From Kutzneria buriramensis (GTDB taxonomy: Bacteria; Actinomycetota; Actinomycetes; Mycobacteriales; Pseudonocardiaceae), in NCBI RefSeq assembly GCF_043575855.1, contig NZ_CP144375.1, positions 1,302,001 to 1,366,000 on the forward strand: a stretch of 64,000 nt of DNA, given 5' to 3'. The position numbers and the translations under genes are program-made. This document shows positions 62,989 to 64,000 of the stretch, in pieces (within the stretch, counting starts at the first letter, position 1; every line of letters begins with the position of its first letter). The notes below the pieces were generated by a model that saw nothing but the letters and a program-made list of their open reading frames with translations, was not told where the DNA came from and did not search any database.

Positions 62989-63395
62989 CGGGTCCTCTCC
63001 TCGGTGGACACCACGAGGCAGGTGGTGGAAGCGGTGGCCAGCACGGCGCCGGCCGCGTCGCAGACGTCGGCCTCGGCGAACTGGACCTGGCGGCAGGACT
63101 CCCGTACCCAGCCGCGGGCGTAGACCTCGCCGACGGCGGGTGTCACCGGGCGCACGTAGCTGACTCGCAGGTCGAGCATCACGTAGTCGCCGCCGGGGCC
63201 GAGCGTGCTGCGCACGGCGTACCCCAGCACCGCCTCGAGCAGGCCGGCCACGGTGTGCGTGTGGCGCGGCACGGTGGCGATGACCACGTCACCCTCCTCG
63301 ACGCACACCCAGCGGGGTTGGCCGTTGGCCGGCAGCGGCGGGCGGGTTGTCGTCCGCAGCAGGTCCAGACCGGACGGCTGGTCGACGGCCTCCAT
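62985..63395 (-). CDS. Hotdog-fold thioesterase (PaaI/4HBT-like)
   Basis: A protein of 136 residues from ATG 63395, with GGGAGGGAG upstream. Hotdog sequence: WVCVEEGDVVIATVPRHTHT, AGLLEAVLGYAVRSTLGPGG, LDLRVSYVRPVTPAVGEVYA. A catalytic acidic residue is plausible in the helix AGLLEAVLG. Stop overlaps the P450 start. It may release or edit acyl chains in the cluster controlled by the SARP next door. Confidence 0.85.
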   Translation of the reverse strand: MEAVDQPSGLDLLRTTTRPPLPANGQPRWVCVEEGDVVIATVPRHTHTVAGLLEAVLGYAVRSTLGPGGDYVMLDLRVSYVRPVTPAVGEVYARGWVRESCRQVQFAEADVCDAAGAVLATASTTCLVVSTEERTR

Positions 63396-63569
63396 CGGCT
63401 CCCTCCCGTGTCCTGACCCGATCAGGCCACAGGGCGTCGGCCGCCGGACAGGGGTGACGACCAACGGGTACGCGAACCGATCCGCGCGGTGCACACGCGC
63501 GTGCGTGCGGCGGTCACTCGATCCTCACTTCGCGCGCCTACCGTCGGCAGTGGACGTTGGGAGGATCAG

Positions 63570-64000
63570 GTGGAGACCGTGCTGCGCAAGGAACCGACGG
63601 TGTGGTTCACGCTGTTCGGGGACGACATGCTCGCCGCGGAGGGCGTCGCCGCCGCGGGCGCGCGGCTGCGTTTCGTGGCGGCCGCGCCGGAACAGGCCGA
63701 CGCTCTGCTCGCGGTGACCCTGGACCTGACCGACGAGATGCTGTCCAACCTGGCGTTCGCCGCGATGTCCCGGCGGCGGCCGGCGGTGCTGGTGGTGACC
63801 GGGACGGTCGCCGGGCGGCCGCTCACGCGGGAGCTGGTGTCCGGGCCGGTGCGGCTGATTCCGCGCCGCGACGTGACGATGGCCGGTGTCGCGACCCTGC
63901 TGTACGAGGCGGCCGCGGGGCGTTCACTGCCGTACGAGCCGGCCGCGCCGCACCTGGACCGGCTGCTGGCCGAGTTCCGGCGGGAGGACGCCGACCGGCC
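63570..64000 (+). CDS. LuxR-type regulator with atypical receiver, runs off the right edge
   Basis: GTG 63570 follows GGGAGG by five bases. The visible ~143 residues (METVLRKEPTVWFTLFGDDM, ALLAVTLDLTDEMLSNLAFA, LIPRRDVTMAGVATLLYEAA) align in layout with the receiver-like part of the regulator at 57350-57997, including the TDEML/TDELL and PRR segments. No phospho-acceptor Asp is clear. The HTH should lie beyond the window edge. Divergent from the thioesterase-P450 pair, so it may control them. Confidence 0.75.
   Translation, partial: METVLRKEPTVWFTLFGDDMLAAEGVAAAGARLRFVAAAPEQADALLAVTLDLTDEMLSNLAFAAMSRRRPAVLVVTGTVAGRPLTRELVSGPVRLIPRRDVTMAGVATLLYEAAAGRSLPYEPAAPHLDRLLAEFRREDADR

Overview
The window is very GC-rich, with dense coding, frequent GTG and TTG starts, SARP/AfsR regulators, an NRPS gene, secreted chitin-active enzymes and DesK/DesR-type signalling. 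This points to a filamentous actinomycete, most likely of the order Pseudonocardiales (family-level inference only). No rRNA, tRNA, CRISPR array or phage block was seen. It reads as an accessory chromosome arm: small operons, many local regulators and several scars of past rearrangement.

Layout. 0-8 kb: the edge of a type VII secretion-type protein, then an NRPS (A-PCP-C) translationally coupled to a FAD oxidoreductase. Divergent from these is an ABC exporter plus sensor kinase/response regulator operon, with a palindrome between the two units. 8-15 kb: a frameshifted HEAT-repeat gene, a DUF3048 lipoprotein, a His/Gly-rich mini membrane protein, a DHA2 efflux pump, a deletion scar joining a truncated DUF4142 gene to a truncated ClC channel gene, a small wHTH, a PhoU-like gene and a nucleotidyltransferase. 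This block is bracketed by inverted copies of a ~50 bp repeat. 15-18.4 kb: MGMT, an EamA exporter with a divergent LysR gene, a 121 bp MITE-like hairpin, tandem repeats and a small hypothetical gene. 18.4-28 kb: housekeeping-type oxidoreductases and hydrolases, a truncated XRE-SARP gene and a 1215-residue XRE-nSTAND-WD40 protein.

28-37.5 kb: two tandem GH20 hexosaminidases with a LacI-type operator, an orphan SLATT (DUF4231) membrane protein, an alpha/beta hydrolase, and an Lrp-controlled aminotransferase-cupin-SDR-HAD operon whose SDR has lost its catalytic tetrad. A GntR gene with its palindromic operator follows. 37.5-51 kb: an AfsR-like STAND regulator, LysR, a secreted three-repeat ricin-type lectin, a YbfB-type transporter, a class V PLP enzyme, pyruvate phosphate dikinase, and a TetR-controlled methyltransferase/MFS pair. 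51-57 kb: a chitosanase (GH75) fused to a 3D/RlpA-like domain, in an operon with a lipoprotein beta-propeller; a TetR/FAD monooxygenase pair; and a chitin-active AA10 LPMO with a DasR-like site. 57-64 kb: two atypical LuxR regulators flank a SARP, a P450 and a thioesterase, probably the edge of a biosynthetic cluster. A 1491 bp IS4-family element sits exactly in the shared stop codons of two convergent genes.

Themes. (1) Chitin and chitosan use: GH20 x2, GH75 and AA10, with candidate LacI-like and DasR-like sites. (2) Small-molecule production and export: the NRPS/ABC/TCS unit and the SARP/P450 unit. (3) A recurring promoter form, TANNNT placed 6-7 nt before the start codon, which suggests leaderless transcripts for seven genes. 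All functions are read from motifs and recalled family features; no database search was run.
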